From the NCBI RefSeq assembly GCF_021559775.1, contig NZ_CP056047.1:2604001-2668000 (forward strand): a stretch of DNA of 64,000 nt. The letters are read 5' to 3'. This document shows, one piece after another, positions 45,146 through 58,698 of this stretch; positions within the stretch are counted from its first letter, which is position 1, and every line of letters starts with the position of its first letter. Below the pieces are notes generated by a model. That model searched no databases and was not told the DNA's origin. It was given only the letters and a program-made list of their open reading frames with translations. This DNA comes from Gillisella vitis (GTDB taxonomy: Bacteria > Pseudomonadota > Alphaproteobacteria > Rhizobiales > Rhizobiaceae). The position numbers were made by a program, and so were the translations under genes.

Positions 45146-45362
45146 AGTACGCTCAGCTCCGTTTCTCGAAATCACCATTTTCGCCAGGCCAGCAGCAATT
45201 CTTGAACAGACTGTTCGTCCTCTTCGAAAACCAAAGGCCGTTTCACAAGGGCTGACGTAAGACGTATCGAACTATCCAAAATGGTACCGGCCAAACACCG
45301 TGTCACGCGCCCAGCGGTTCGTTCCAGGAAGACGGGACGTCCGTCTCCTGGAAAGGTTATCG

Positions 45363-47297
45363 TCAAAAATCCTGCCAATCCTTCTCTTTTACGGCAGCCG
45401 ATCCATGAAAGGCGCCCCTGAGCTTTTCCGTCAATTTCCGGGCAGGCGACGGTGCGGGGCGAGACGCGGAAACGTCATTCGTCTGCTCGAACGCAACAAC
45501 CTTGCCATGATCTTCCAGCTTGAAGCGCGACAGCAGGTCGCTCAACGTTGCTGCCTCTTTGGCAAGGCTGTGGCTTGCCGCCGTTGTCTGCTCCACCATG
45601 GCAGCATTCTGCTGCGTACCCTGATCCATGGTATTGACTGCCGTATTGATCTCCTGAAGTCCGACCGATTGCTCGCGTGCGGCCTCGACAATCGCTGTGA
45701 CATGCCGGTTGATTTCCTGGACCTCACCGACAATGGTTTCGAGCGAAGAGCCGGTTTCAGCCACCAGTTGCACCCCGGCCTGCACCTGCTGGCCTGAAGA
45801 CACGATCAGGCCCTTGATGTCCTTTGCCGCATTGGCGGAGCGTTGCGCCAGTTCGCGCACCTCTTGCGCCACAACGGCAAAACCCTTGCCAGCTTCCCCC
45901 GCGCGGGCGGCTTCGACACCGGCATTCAGCGCCAGAAGATTGGTCTGAAAAGCGATCTCATCGATAACACCAATGATATTGCTGATTTCGCCAGAGGATC
46001 TTTCGATCTCCTGCATGGCGGCAACCGCCTTGCGCACAACATCGCCGGAGCGTTCCGCACCATCGCGTGTTTTGGACACCAGAATGCCAGCTTCTTCGGC
46101 GCGTCGGGTCGAGTCCTTGACCGTCGTGGTAATCTGCTCAAGCGCTGCTGCCGTTTCTTCCACGGAAGCCGCCTGCTGTTCCGTCCGATGCGAAAGATCG
46201 TCAGCGGCAGAGCGGATTTCATTAGCGCCTGCATCTATGCCACGCGCATTCTGCCTGACGGTCACCAGCGCCTGCTGCAACTTCTGGACAGAGCTGTTGA
46301 AATTCGACCGCAAGCCATCAAGGCCAGCCACGAATGGCACGGCAATACGGTAGCTGACATCCCCATCAGCCAGGCGCGTCAGACCCTCTGCCAGAGCATC
46401 CACAGCAAATTTGGTGTCGGCGGCATCCTTGGCTCGTTGCGCGTCGCGCTCGGCGCGTTCCTTTTCCGACAAGCCACGGCTGGCCTCGGCCTCGGCTTCA
46501 AGACGCTCACGGTCCAGCGCATTGTCTCGGAACACCGCCACGGCGGCGGCCATCTGCCCGAGTTCATCGCCGCGTCCGGCGCCATCGATTTCCGCGCGCG
46601 TTTCGCCCTTGGCAAGAGCAATCATACGCAGCCGCAACCGTTCGATCGGTCGGGTAATACCATGGGAGATGATCCACAAAGCGGCAAAAATCGCCAGGAT
46701 GAACGCCACAAACAGGCCGCCAAGCGTGGCAATAATTGTATTGCGCGTCTCATTCGAGATCAACGTACTTTTATCAGACAGTTCTTTTGCACCATCGACC
46801 ACCCATCGGCGGGTCTCGTCAGCTGTCTCGGCGATCAGCTTGTCTGCCTGCCTTAATTCGTCGCGGGCTTCGGTATCTTGTTTTTTAGCATCCAGGTCAA
46901 TGACTTTGGATGTTATCGTGATGATCGCCTCATACCGTGTACGAATTGCAGCGAGCCGGTCGGCCTTCGCAGGATCAAGGGCGATTGCCTCATCGATCAT
47001 GGCGATAATGCGCTTAACGCTCTCATCATAGTCCTTTTTCGCCCTGACGATTTCCGGACTTGAATCGTCATAAACCAAGATTTGGTAGGCGTCATAGCCG
47101 AGTGCCATCAGCCTCTGGCTTGAACGCGCCACCATCATCAGCGAGCCTGCGTCCTGATCAATAAAAGCGGAATATTCCTTATCAACCGCATTCAAGCCTT
47201 GCGACAGCATGACAGAAGCGCCAATGCCCAACGCACAGATTGAAACCACAACAGACAAAATCTTCGTTTTAATTTTCAGATTGTCGAGAAATGACAT
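45363..47297 (-). CDS. Methyl-accepting chemotaxis protein
   Basis: A 644-residue chemoreceptor on the minus strand: membrane segment 1 (ILSVVVSICALGIGASVML), a periplasmic four-helix-type sensor, membrane segment 2 (IIATLGGLFVAFILAIFAAL), a HAMP region, and the signalling domain with IDEIAFQTNLLALNAGVEAA and AGKGFAVVAQEVRELAQRSA. It ends DWQDF, a likely CheR/CheB tether. The tip is almost identical to that of the receptor at 31377, but the sensor domains differ, so the two should detect different signals. Confidence 0.95.
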   Translation of the reverse strand: MSFLDNLKIKTKILSVVVSICALGIGASVMLSQGLNAVDKEYSAFIDQDAGSLMMVARSSQRLMALGYDAYQILVYDDSSPEIVRAKKDYDESVKRIIAMIDEAIALDPAKADRLAAIRTRYEAIITITSKVIDLDAKKQDTEARDELRQADKLIAETADETRRWVVDGAKELSDKSTLISNETRNTIIATLGGLFVAFILAIFAALWIISHGITRPIERLRLRMIALAKGETRAEIDGAGRGDELGQMAAAVAVFRDNALDRERLEAEAEASRGLSEKERAERDAQRAKDAADTKFAVDALAEGLTRLADGDVSYRIAVPFVAGLDGLRSNFNSSVQKLQQALVTVRQNARGIDAGANEIRSAADDLSHRTEQQAASVEETAAALEQITTTVKDSTRRAEEAGILVSKTRDGAERSGDVVRKAVAAMQEIERSSGEISNIIGVIDEIAFQTNLLALNAGVEAARAGEAGKGFAVVAQEVRELAQRSANAAKDIKGLIVSSGQQVQAGVQLVAETGSSLETIVGEVQEINRHVTAIVEAAREQSVGLQEINTAVNTMDQGTQQNAAMVEQTTAASHSLAKEAATLSDLLSRFKLEDHGKVVAFEQTNDVSASRPAPSPARKLTEKLRGAFHGSAAVKEKDWQDF

Positions 47298-47652
47298 TTG
47301 GGATCTCGTGTCGGCAGGAATCCAAACATCTGGATAGGCTGCTACAGGAAAAGCGTCTCGTCATGAGAGCTACAATAGGTTGTATCCATGATTTAAAAGG
47401 CATTAATTTATCAAAGGTAAATATGTGAAAACAAACCTAAAACTGAGGTCAAAATATGAGTTTTCCCATTGATATTACTGGGAAAATTATAGGATTTTAC
47501 GCAAGGAAAGACATAGATATTTCTGAATAAAATAAAACTCTTAAGTTGTGCCCTATCCCCATCAATTGACGATAGACCTTGCGTGCCCTGCCCCATAGCC
47601 AACAAAAAAAGGGGGCTGAAAGCCCCCTTATAGAGATCCGAACCGGCTAAAC
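47298..47652. other. Intergenic region between gltD and the chemoreceptor
   Basis: 355 bases, same-strand. It holds the gltD terminator (47609-47629) and an AT-rich promoter region for the chemoreceptor; no gene is seen. Confidence 0.5.
47601..47629 (-). terminator. Intrinsic terminator after gltD
   Basis: On the minus strand a nine-pair stem (AAGGGGGCT with AGCCCCCTT, 47621-47629 and 47609-47617) with a three-base loop is followed by a run of seven T. It lies 24 bases past the gltD stop. Confidence 0.9.
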
Positions 47653-49107
47653 TCAGCGCGGAAGAACTGTGACACCCATCAGCGCTTCATCGATGGCACG
47701 GGCTGCCTGCCGACCTTCGCGGATCGCCCAGACCACCAGTGACTGGCCACGGCGCACGTCGCCAGCTGCCCAGAATTTATCGACGGAGGTGCGGTAGTCC
47801 TTGTCATTGGCGATGACGTTGGTCGAGCCGCGCCGGTCGGTATTGAGGTCCAGCTTGCCGTCCAACTCCTTGACGACGCTGTCGGTGAAGGGGCCGGAAA
47901 AGCCGATGGCGATGAAGGCGAGATCGGCCTTGATGATGAATTCCGAACCAGCGATCGGCTGGCGACGGTCATCCACCTGGCAGCATTTGACACCGGTCAG
48001 CATGCCATCTTCGCCAACGAATCCGAGCGTTCCCACCTGGAACTCGCGCACAGCGCCTTCGGCCTGGCTGGAGGAGGTGCGCATCTTGGTGGCCCAAAAC
48101 GGCCAGACGGCCAGCTTGTCTTCGGTCTGCGGCGGACGCGGACGGATGTCGAGCTGGGTAACCTTCACAGCGCCCTGGCGGAAAGCCGTGCCGACGCAGT
48201 CAGACGCGGTATCACCGCCACCGACCACCACGACATGCTTGCCACCGGCGATGATCGGCTCGGACGGCCAGCCGATGCTGTCGATGTTTTCACGGCCCAC
48301 CCGGCGGTTCTGCTGAACCAGATAGGGCATGGCATCATAGACGCCGTGCAGGTCGACGCCGGGAATGCCGGCTTCGCGTGGGGTTTCCGAGCCGCCGCAA
48401 TAGAGGACAGCATCGTAATCGGCCAACAGCTTTTCCACCGTTACATCGACACCGACATTGACGCCGCAATGGAAGGTGACGCCTTCGCCCTTCATCTGCT
48501 CGACGCGGCGGTCGATGAAGTTCTTCTCCATCTTGAAATCGGGAATGCCGTAGCGCAGCAGACCGCCCGGCTTGGTTTCGCGCTCATAGACATGCACGTC
48601 ATGCCCGGCGCGGCCAAGCTGCTGGGCAGCGGCCATGCCTGACGGGCCAGACCCAATGATCGCCACCTTCTTGCCGGTATGGATCGTGGCCGGTTGCGGC
48701 ACGATGAAGCCCAGCTCATAGGCCTTGTCGGCGATTGCCTGCTCAACGGTCTTGATCGATACCGGCGCATCCTCCAGGTTCAGCGTGCAGGCTTCCTCGC
48801 AGGGCGCCGGGCAAACCCGCCCGGTAAATTCAGGGAAGTTGTTGGTGGAATGCAGGTTGCGGATCGCCTCTTCCCACTTGCCGTTATAAACCAGATCGTT
48901 CCAGTCGGGGATCTGGTTATGCACCGGACAGCCGGTCGGGCCGTGGCAATAGGGAATGCCGCAGTCCATGCAGCGCGCCGCCTGCTTCTGTACTTCCGGT
49001 TCCGACATCGGAATGGTGAATTCGCGGAAATGCCGGATGCGGTCGGAGGCCGGCTGATACTTCGCCACCTGCCGGTCGATTTCCATGAAACCTGTAACCT
49101 TGCCCAT
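47653..49107 (-). CDS. gltD: Glutamate synthase (NADPH) small subunit
   Basis: GltD passes electrons from NADPH through FAD and iron-sulfur clusters to GltB, which makes glutamate from glutamine and 2-oxoglutarate. The 484-residue protein has the N-terminal cysteine clusters ([20 protein letters not shown], then CPAPCEEAC), the FAD motif [20 protein letters not shown] and NADPH motif [13 protein letters not shown]. The start at ATG 49107 has a GGTAA-type site. It is separated from gltB by a small membrane protein gene and a vapBC pair, all on the same strand. Confidence 0.97.
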   Translation of the reverse strand: MGKVTGFMEIDRQVAKYQPASDRIRHFREFTIPMSEPEVQKQAARCMDCGIPYCHGPTGCPVHNQIPDWNDLVYNGKWEEAIRNLHSTNNFPEFTGRVCPAPCEEACTLNLEDAPVSIKTVEQAIADKAYELGFIVPQPATIHTGKKVAIIGSGPSGMAAAQQLGRAGHDVHVYERETKPGGLLRYGIPDFKMEKNFIDRRVEQMKGEGVTFHCGVNVGVDVTVEKLLADYDAVLYCGGSETPREAGIPGVDLHGVYDAMPYLVQQNRRVGRENIDSIGWPSEPIIAGGKHVVVVGGGDTASDCVGTAFRQGAVKVTQLDIRPRPPQTEDKLAVWPFWATKMRTSSSQAEGAVREFQVGTLGFVGEDGMLTGVKCCQVDDRRQPIAGSEFIIKADLAFIAIGFSGPFTDSVVKELDGKLDLNTDRRGSTNVIANDKDYRTSVDKFWAAGDVRRGQSLVVWAIREGRQAARAIDEALMGVTVLPR

Positions 49108-49118
49108 GTCTTACCCTT

Positions 49119-49277
49119 TCAAAACGGCAGGCCCAGAGGCCCCCAATACCAGTAGGCGAGGCCGATGATCGCCCCCAGCACAATGAACTCCAGTCCAATC
49201 GAACCGTTGACCAGATAGCCAACGGTCGGAACCGCTAATCCGAGCATGATGGAAACGAAGACGTGCATCTTGCGCAT
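49119..49277 (-). CDS. 52-residue membrane protein upstream of gltD
   Basis: A very small protein, MRKMHVFVSIMLGLAVPTVG at the start and ending in WYWGPLGLPF, with two short hydrophobic helices. AGGAAG lies 5-6 bases before the ATG at 49277. It ends 11 bases before gltD, so it is translated from the same transcript. I do not recognise a family. A regulatory or assembly role for a membrane peptide beside gltD would be a guess. Confidence 0.75.
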   Translation of the reverse strand: MRKMHVFVSIMLGLAVPTVGYLVNGSIGLEFIVLGAIIGLAYWYWGPLGLPF

Positions 49278-49295
49278 TCTGCTTCCTCTCCACCG

Positions 49296-49694
49296 CTATC
49301 GCAGCCAATTCTCGATCTTCAATCCCGGAACCCGGGAAAATTCTCTTTCATTATCCGTCACAAGCACAGCATCCAAGGCGAGGGCATGTGCCGCAATCAG
49401 CATATCCATATCGCCTATCGGTTGCCCACGGCGGCTCAGACTGTCCCTGAGCGCAGCATAGTGAACATCGGCCGGCGCCTCCCAAGGCATAACCTCGAAT
49501 TCGGACAAAACTGTCTCGATGAGCCGGACCAAACGCTCTGAGCCCTTCTTGGCTGCCCCGTATCTCAGTTCGGCCGCCACGATCAGGCTCGTTCTCAATT
49601 CACCCTCTTTAAGCGCAGCGACCTTTTTCGCGGTTTTGCCATCTGGATTTCGGATGAATTCCGAAATCGCGTTGGTATCGAACAGGTAACTCAT
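49296..49694 (-). CDS. vapC: VapC-type PIN-domain toxin
   Basis: A 132-residue PIN-domain ribonuclease. Catalytic acidic residues appear in LFDTNAISEFIR (Asp6), AAELRYGAAK (Glu near 42), GDMDMLIAAHAL and LVTDNEREF. VapC toxins cut tRNA or rRNA and stop growth unless bound by VapB. Its ATG overlaps the vapB stop by four bases (ATGA at 49691-49694). The gene lies between gltB and gltD, 18 bases upstream of the small membrane protein gene. Confidence 0.93.
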   Translation of the reverse strand: MSYLFDTNAISEFIRNPDGKTAKKVAALKEGELRTSLIVAAELRYGAAKKGSERLVRLIETVLSEFEVMPWEAPADVHYAALRDSLSRRGQPIGDMDMLIAAHALALDAVLVTDNEREFSRVPGLKIENWLR

Positions 49695-49960
49695 TCGGGA
49701 AGATCCAGATCAATCTCCTGAAGAGGCTGATCATCTATCTCAGGAAAGTCTTGGCCGAGCGGTTCCGCTTGCCGAAGCCACTCTATCAACCCGCCTGGTG
49801 AGCGCTTCTGGCGAGCGGATTGAATGGTGATTACGCCATCCGCCTCCTGTCGGATGACGACTTCATCTCCGGAGAGATCGAAGTCGCTTGGTATCCGCAC
49901 AGCACGACTTCTCCCGTTCATGAATATCTTTGCCCTACGCTCCTTTGATATCGGAAACAT
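49691..49960 (-). CDS. vapB: VapB-type antitoxin
   Basis: An 89-residue antitoxin of the VapB (AbrB/SpoVT swapped-hairpin) type: AKIFMNGRSRAVRIPSDF is the DNA-binding hairpin, GDEVVIRQEADGVITI follows, and the C-terminal tail binds VapC. The ATG at 49960 has a GGAGG site. Just upstream, 13 bases before the start codon, lies a perfect 27-base palindrome (49974-50000) that is the likely VapBC autoregulation site. Confidence 0.9.
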   Translation of the reverse strand: MFPISKERRAKIFMNGRSRAVRIPSDFDLSGDEVVIRQEADGVITIQSARQKRSPGGLIEWLRQAEPLGQDFPEIDDQPLQEIDLDLPE

Positions 49961-49973
49961 GGCCACCTCCATC

Positions 49974-50000
49974 TTGTGATATGACAATGTCATATCACAA
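49974..50000. promoter_or_regulatory. Palindromic operator of vapBC
   Basis: TTGTGATATGACA (49974-49986) and TGTCATATCACAA (49988-50000) are perfect inverted copies around one central base, between the gltB stop (50018) and the vapB start (49960). The position fits binding by a VapBC complex, whose DNA sites are palindromic near the promoter. Confidence 0.8.
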
Positions 50001-50017
50001 AACTGCTAAACATAAAA

Positions 50018-54739
<4,722 letters not shown>

Positions 54740-55451
54740 CGTTTTCCCTCCAGTTGAGCCGTCCGGTCGAAACTATCCGATCCGGCACACAGCTATTTGA
54801 CAAAATCGAATACCGACGGGGGCTTATCGCTGCCCGAACCCGGGGCTGATCTTCAGGGCGCCCCGCTTGCCATGTGCAAAACAGGTCACAAACCTGACCT
54901 TTCTGCACAGCTTCTCTCGACCGCTGCAAAAGCAGATATCCCGGTGAGTATAGCGCAAGAGAGCCAGGACGAAAGGCCTAGAAAACCAAAACCTGCCACT
55001 CGATTTCCGAAAATATGTCAGTTTCATTGACCTATTTCTGCAAACTATATGGCAGAAACAAATCGGCTTCGCAAGCCATCGGCTCAAAAAGCCGGGCGAT
55101 GACGCGACAGAATCTGTCTTTTTTAGCGATCTGCCGCATGATTCTTTCGTCCGTTGAGGTGTTTGCGCAGGAAACCAATCAGGAGCGCCGAATGCGAGGA
55201 CAATCGCACGGGTGATAATCGGTCCGGCCCCCGACGGCTGATCGGACCGGATTGAACACAGCGGCAAAATCGTTAGGGTCTCTTTATATCAAGTCTCGAA
55301 GATGCTCACGCATCCTCGCCTTGACAGCATTGCAAATATCTCAAATGCAGCAGACGCTTGAGATATTTGCAAAGGGAGTGCCAAAAGTCATGTTCAATGA
55401 CACTTGGTACTACGCCCATGGACAAGCATTACAGCCAATCAGGAAGCCATC
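54740..55451. other. 712-base divergent intergenic region
   Basis: Between gltB (minus) and a threonine aldolase gene (plus). The only feature I can support is the structured repeat at 55291-55410. Short frames lack protein features. The gltB promoter should lie near 54760-55070. Confidence 0.5.
55291..55410 (+). repeat. Structured 120-base repeat, copy 2
   Basis: Gap-free match to 29809-29928. The central stem (TTGCAAATATCTCAA with TTGAGATATTTGCAA) differs from copy 1 by a C-G pair in place of an A-T pair, and the last stem keeps seven pairs through further matched changes. Located 42 bases upstream of the threonine aldolase start codon. Confidence 0.8.
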
Positions 55452-56498
55452 ATGTTCTTTGCATCCGATAATTGGGCCGGAGCCCATCCCGCCATTGCCG
55501 AAAGCCTGATGAAGGAAGCGGCGGGCTATGCCAGCGCCTATGGCACCAGCGATCTCGACCGGCGCGTCGAAGCGCATTTCAACGAGATTTTCGAGCGTGA
55601 GGTCTCGGTATTCTTCGTTGGCACCGGCACGGCGGCCAATTCGCTGGCGCTGGCCAGTGTGGCGCGAGCCGGTGGCGTCACCTTCTGCCATTTCGATGCA
55701 CATGTGAATGCCGATGAAGGTGGCGCGCCGGAATATCTGGCAAATGCCAGCCGGCTCTATCCGGTCGAAGGCCGCGACGGCAAGATGAGCGCGGCAGCCC
55801 TGCACACCGCCGTTTCGCGCTTTGACACGCCTTCCGTCCATCAGGGCCGGCCCATGGCAGTAACGATCACCCAGGCCACCGAAGCCGGCACCATCTATAC
55901 ACTGGACGAGATCGCCGCGATCAGCGCCATTGCCCGCGACAAATCCCTGCCGCTGCACATGGACGGTGCCCGTTTTGCCAATGCGCTGGTGGCGCTGGAT
56001 GCCACGCCCGCCGAAATGACCTGGAAGCGCGGCGTCGACATTCTCTCCTTCGGCGGCACCAAGAATGGCTGCTGGTGCGTGGAAGCCATCGTGTTCTTCA
56101 ACCCCGACATGGCCGAGGAAATGCCCTATATCCGTAAACGATCAGCGCAGCTGTTTTCCAAGACCCGCTTCGTTTCCGCCCAGCTGGAAGCCTATTTCAA
56201 GGATGATCTGTGGCTGGATCTGGCCCGCCACGCCAATGCCATGGCTGAGCGGATGCGCGCCGGTCTCAGCAAAAACAACAAGGCCCGTCTGGCCTGGCAA
56301 ACTGAAAGCAATGAAGTCTTCGCTGTTATCGGCAAGGATGCCGCCAGGCAGGCCGAGGCCCGCGGCGCGAAATTCTACGAATGGCTGGCACCCCGCGATG
56401 AGCCCGGATTGGTCGGTCAGGACAATGTGTTGATCCGGCTGGTAACAAGCTTTGCCACGACAGAGCAGGATGTCGATCAGTTTCTCGACATTCTCTAA
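55452..56498 (+). CDS. Low-specificity L-threonine aldolase-type PLP enzyme
   Basis: A 348-residue PLP enzyme of the beta-eliminating lyase / threonine aldolase family, which splits threonine to glycine and acetaldehyde. The PLP Lys is in ILSFGGTKNGCWC; LPLHMDGARFANALVAL binds the cofactor; FFVGTGTAANSLALASV is an early conserved segment. The ATG at 55452 follows AGGAA with good spacing; a longer frame (55404) runs into the structured repeat upstream. The gene is alone, ended by the terminator at 56540-56562. Confidence 0.88.
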   Translation: MFFASDNWAGAHPAIAESLMKEAAGYASAYGTSDLDRRVEAHFNEIFEREVSVFFVGTGTAANSLALASVARAGGVTFCHFDAHVNADEGGAPEYLANASRLYPVEGRDGKMSAAALHTAVSRFDTPSVHQGRPMAVTITQATEAGTIYTLDEIAAISAIARDKSLPLHMDGARFANALVALDATPAEMTWKRGVDILSFGGTKNGCWCVEAIVFFNPDMAEEMPYIRKRSAQLFSKTRFVSAQLEAYFKDDLWLDLARHANAMAERMRAGLSKNNKARLAWQTESNEVFAVIGKDAARQAEARGAKFYEWLAPRDEPGLVGQDNVLIRLVTSFATTEQDVDQFLDIL

Positions 56499-56539
56499 GC
56501 ATTTCAAGACTGACAGCTGCGAGAACACCCCAAACGCAA

Positions 56540-56562
56540 AAGGGCGGCCCCAAGCCGCCCTT
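56540..56562. terminator. Bidirectional terminator between threonine aldolase and hsp20
   Basis: AAGGGCGGC (56540-56548) pairs with GCCGCCCTT (56554-56562) around a five-base loop, with T-rich tails on both strands (TTTTGCGTTT on the minus strand). Confidence 0.8.
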
Positions 56563-56584
56563 CTTCATGTCTTCCAGACCCGGA

Positions 56585-57052
56585 TCAGACGACGCGAGAC
56601 TCAATCGCCTTGGGCGCCTCGACCGGTTCGCTGGCAATGGCGATGCGGCGCGGCTTCATGGCTTCGGGAATATTGCGCAGCAGATCGATATGCAGCAGGC
56701 CGTTCTTCAGCGAGGCATTGGTCACCTCGACATGGTCGGCAAGCTGGAAACGACGCTCGAACCCGCGCTTGGCAATGCCGCGATACAGAAACTCGGTCTG
56801 TTCGGCCTGGTCTTCCTGGGCTTTCTCACCCTTGACCGCCAGCACATGCGCATGGGCCTCGATGCTGAGTTCGGTTTCATCGAAGCCGGCAACGGCCATG
56901 GTGATCCGGTAGGTATTGTCGCCCGTCCGCTCGATATTATAGGGCGGATAGCTCTGGGCCTGATCCGGCTGACCCAGGCTGTCCAACATGGTGAACAGGC
57001 GGTCGAAGCCGACGGTGGAGCGATAGAGCGGGGAAAAATCAACGTGACGCAT
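56585..57052 (-). CDS. Small heat shock protein, Hsp20 family
   Basis: A 155-residue small heat shock protein (IbpA-like). It has the N-terminal MRHVDFSPLYRSTVGFDRLF, then the alpha-crystallin core (YPPYNIERTGDNTYRITMAV, FLYRGIAKRGFERRFQL, LKNGLLHIDLLR) with the IPE.MKPRRI tail. These proteins bind unfolding proteins during heat stress. ATG 57052 is preceded by AGGAGGA. The leader upstream resembles a ROSE RNA thermometer (57053-57150), so translation should increase on heating. Confidence 0.93.
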   Translation of the reverse strand: MRHVDFSPLYRSTVGFDRLFTMLDSLGQPDQAQSYPPYNIERTGDNTYRITMAVAGFDETELSIEAHAHVLAVKGEKAQEDQAEQTEFLYRGIAKRGFERRFQLADHVEVTNASLKNGLLHIDLLRNIPEAMKPRRIAIASEPVEAPKAIESRVV

Positions 57053-57150
57053 AGATGTCCTCCTGAGAAGCGACGGTTGCGATAATGACGAAGGCAGATA
57101 CCCCTGATGTGGCGGTGTCTGCCTGATGATGCAGGCCCTTCCGGCGCCTG
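57053..57150 (-). promoter_or_regulatory. ROSE-type RNA thermometer upstream of hsp20
   Basis: In the minus-strand leader the last hairpin pairs GTCGCTTCTC (57065-57074) with the Shine-Dalgarno AGGAGGAC (57057-57064). It contains the conserved UCGCU opposite AGGAGGA that typifies ROSE elements, including the G-G mismatch. Further upstream, GGCAGA/TCTGCC (57093-57098 with 57118-57123) and GCCTG/CAGGC (57121-57136) can form stems. ROSE elements are known in front of rhizobial small heat shock genes. Confidence 0.8.
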
Positions 57151-57472
57151 CGATAAAGAGATGGGAAAGGCGATTTGCGAGTTCAAGACCCCTCGACATG
57201 CACGCACCGTGATGGCCGATTTTTTGTGGCTGAATTTTTGATGAATGACGGGTTTGGCATCGGTTCACCTTGGCCGCACTAGCGTCCCCCTATCAGGAGT
57301 GATCCTGGTGACTGAAGAATATCGTCCCTGCGTCTTCAGTGCCTGTTGCCGCCCATTTGTCTTGAAGCCCAATCGTCTTGAAGCAATGGGCGGCTTTTTT
57401 CCTTGACCCGATTTCGGTCCGCGCAAATATGCGGTATGAACACCCGACGATTGTGCTTGGAAAGGCAAGGCC
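57053..57472. other. Intergenic region upstream of hsp20
   Basis: 420 bases between hsp20 (minus) and a hydrolase gene (plus, divergent). Beyond the ROSE element I see no gene. Confidence 0.45.
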
Positions 57473-58480
57473 ATGGATAGCGTGCTTCATGCCGTGGACG
57501 GCAATCCCATTCCCGACAATCATCACGCCGGCTTCTTCACCAGTTACGACGGCCTTCGCCTGCGCTATGCGATCTTCAAGAGCGATATCAGCCCGGCCAA
57601 AGGCACGGTCGTGCTGGTGCATGGCCGCAGCGAATCCATCGAGAAATATTTTGAAACCATCCGCGACCTGACAGCAGCGGGCCTTTGGGTCGCTACCTTC
57701 GACCTGCGCGGCCAAGGCCTGTCCGACTGGACACTTCTGCAAAAGTCCTCAAAACCCAGAGGGGATAAGGAGAAACGCTGGGGCCATGTCCAGCGCTTTT
57801 CCGATTATGAGCGGGATCTGGAGCAGTTCCTGGAACAGGTCGTGCTGCCGGATTGTCGCCTGCCATTCTCGATGATCGCCCATTCCACCGGTGGATTGAT
57901 CGCCCTTGCCGCAGCACCACGGCTGTCCGGGCGCATTTCGCGACTGGTCCTGTCGGCCCCCTTTGTCGGCCTGCATGGCGAAGCCCTTTCGGCGGCAAAG
58001 GTGTTTGCGCTGGCGCGGCTGGCATCAACGCTCGGGCTTGGCAACAGGCCTTTGTCATCAGCCAGCAAGCCGCACACCTTCGCCACCAATGTCCTGACCT
58101 CGGATGCCGCCCGCTTCGACCGCAATATGGCGATTTTTGCCGCCGTGCCGGAGTTGTCGATCAGTGCGCCTTCGGCCCGCTGGCTGCATGAATGTGCAAA
58201 AGCCATCCGGCGGGTCAACGATCCCGCCCATCTGACGGGGATCACCATTCCCACCCTGTTGCTCGCCCCGATGCTGGACGGCGTCGTGCCCTTTAGCGCG
58301 CAGGAACACCTGGCCCGGCATTTCCGCGCCGCGCAATTGCTGTCCATTCCCGGCGCCCGCCATGAGGTTTTACAGGAGCAAGACCGCTACCGCGAACAGG
58401 CGCTTGCCGCCATCCATGCCTTCATTCCCGGCAGCGATCCGATGCAGATCGAAGGCGAGGCAGAACTCGTCGGTCTTTGA
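57473..58480 (+). CDS. Alpha/beta hydrolase, lysophospholipase (PldB)-like
   Basis: A 335-residue cytoplasmic hydrolase of the serine aminopeptidase/lysophospholipase L2 family. The oxyanion region is VVLVHGRSESIEKY, the aromatic-loop region LRGQGLSD, the nucleophile elbow AHSTGG, an acid in LLAPMLDGVVP, and the His in PGARHEVLQE. It probably hydrolyses lysophospholipids or monoacylglycerols. The N-terminal FFTSYDGLRLRYAIFKS is typical. It is alone on this strand. Confidence 0.85.
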   Translation: MDSVLHAVDGNPIPDNHHAGFFTSYDGLRLRYAIFKSDISPAKGTVVLVHGRSESIEKYFETIRDLTAAGLWVATFDLRGQGLSDWTLLQKSSKPRGDKEKRWGHVQRFSDYERDLEQFLEQVVLPDCRLPFSMIAHSTGGLIALAAAPRLSGRISRLVLSAPFVGLHGEALSAAKVFALARLASTLGLGNRPLSSASKPHTFATNVLTSDAARFDRNMAIFAAVPELSISAPSARWLHECAKAIRRVNDPAHLTGITIPTLLLAPMLDGVVPFSAQEHLARHFRAAQLLSIPGARHEVLQEQDRYREQALAAIHAFIPGSDPMQIEGEAELVGL

Positions 58481-58594
58481 CACAGCCCCTCCGCCCCTGG
58501 GCCTCCCTCAACCATCGCCGATAATCCCACGCGGCTTCCAAAGCCTTCTCCTGGCATTGCTTAAGACATTTTTATCGCTGGCGACCGATCCGAA

Positions 58595-58622
58595 TTGACA
58601 GAATTCAGAACATCAATAATGT
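58595..58622 (+). promoter_or_regulatory. Candidate sigma-70 promoter of the MpaB-like gene
   Basis: TTGACA (58595-58600) and TAATGT (58617-58622) with a 16-base spacer, 76 bases upstream of the start codon at 58699. Confidence 0.5.
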
Positions 58623-58698
58623 ACATATTCGTATTGTTTAGCGAGAATGGGCGCGGACCGTCAGCGCCCGCTTTGCTTTTTCTGGGAGGAGAAAGATT

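Larger units (their letters stand above)
44977..45362. other. Convergent intergenic region with hairpin and repeat
   Basis: 386 bases between the DUF459 gene and the second chemoreceptor gene; contains the hairpin at 44984-45014 and the repeat at 45108-45145. No gene is seen. Confidence 0.5.
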
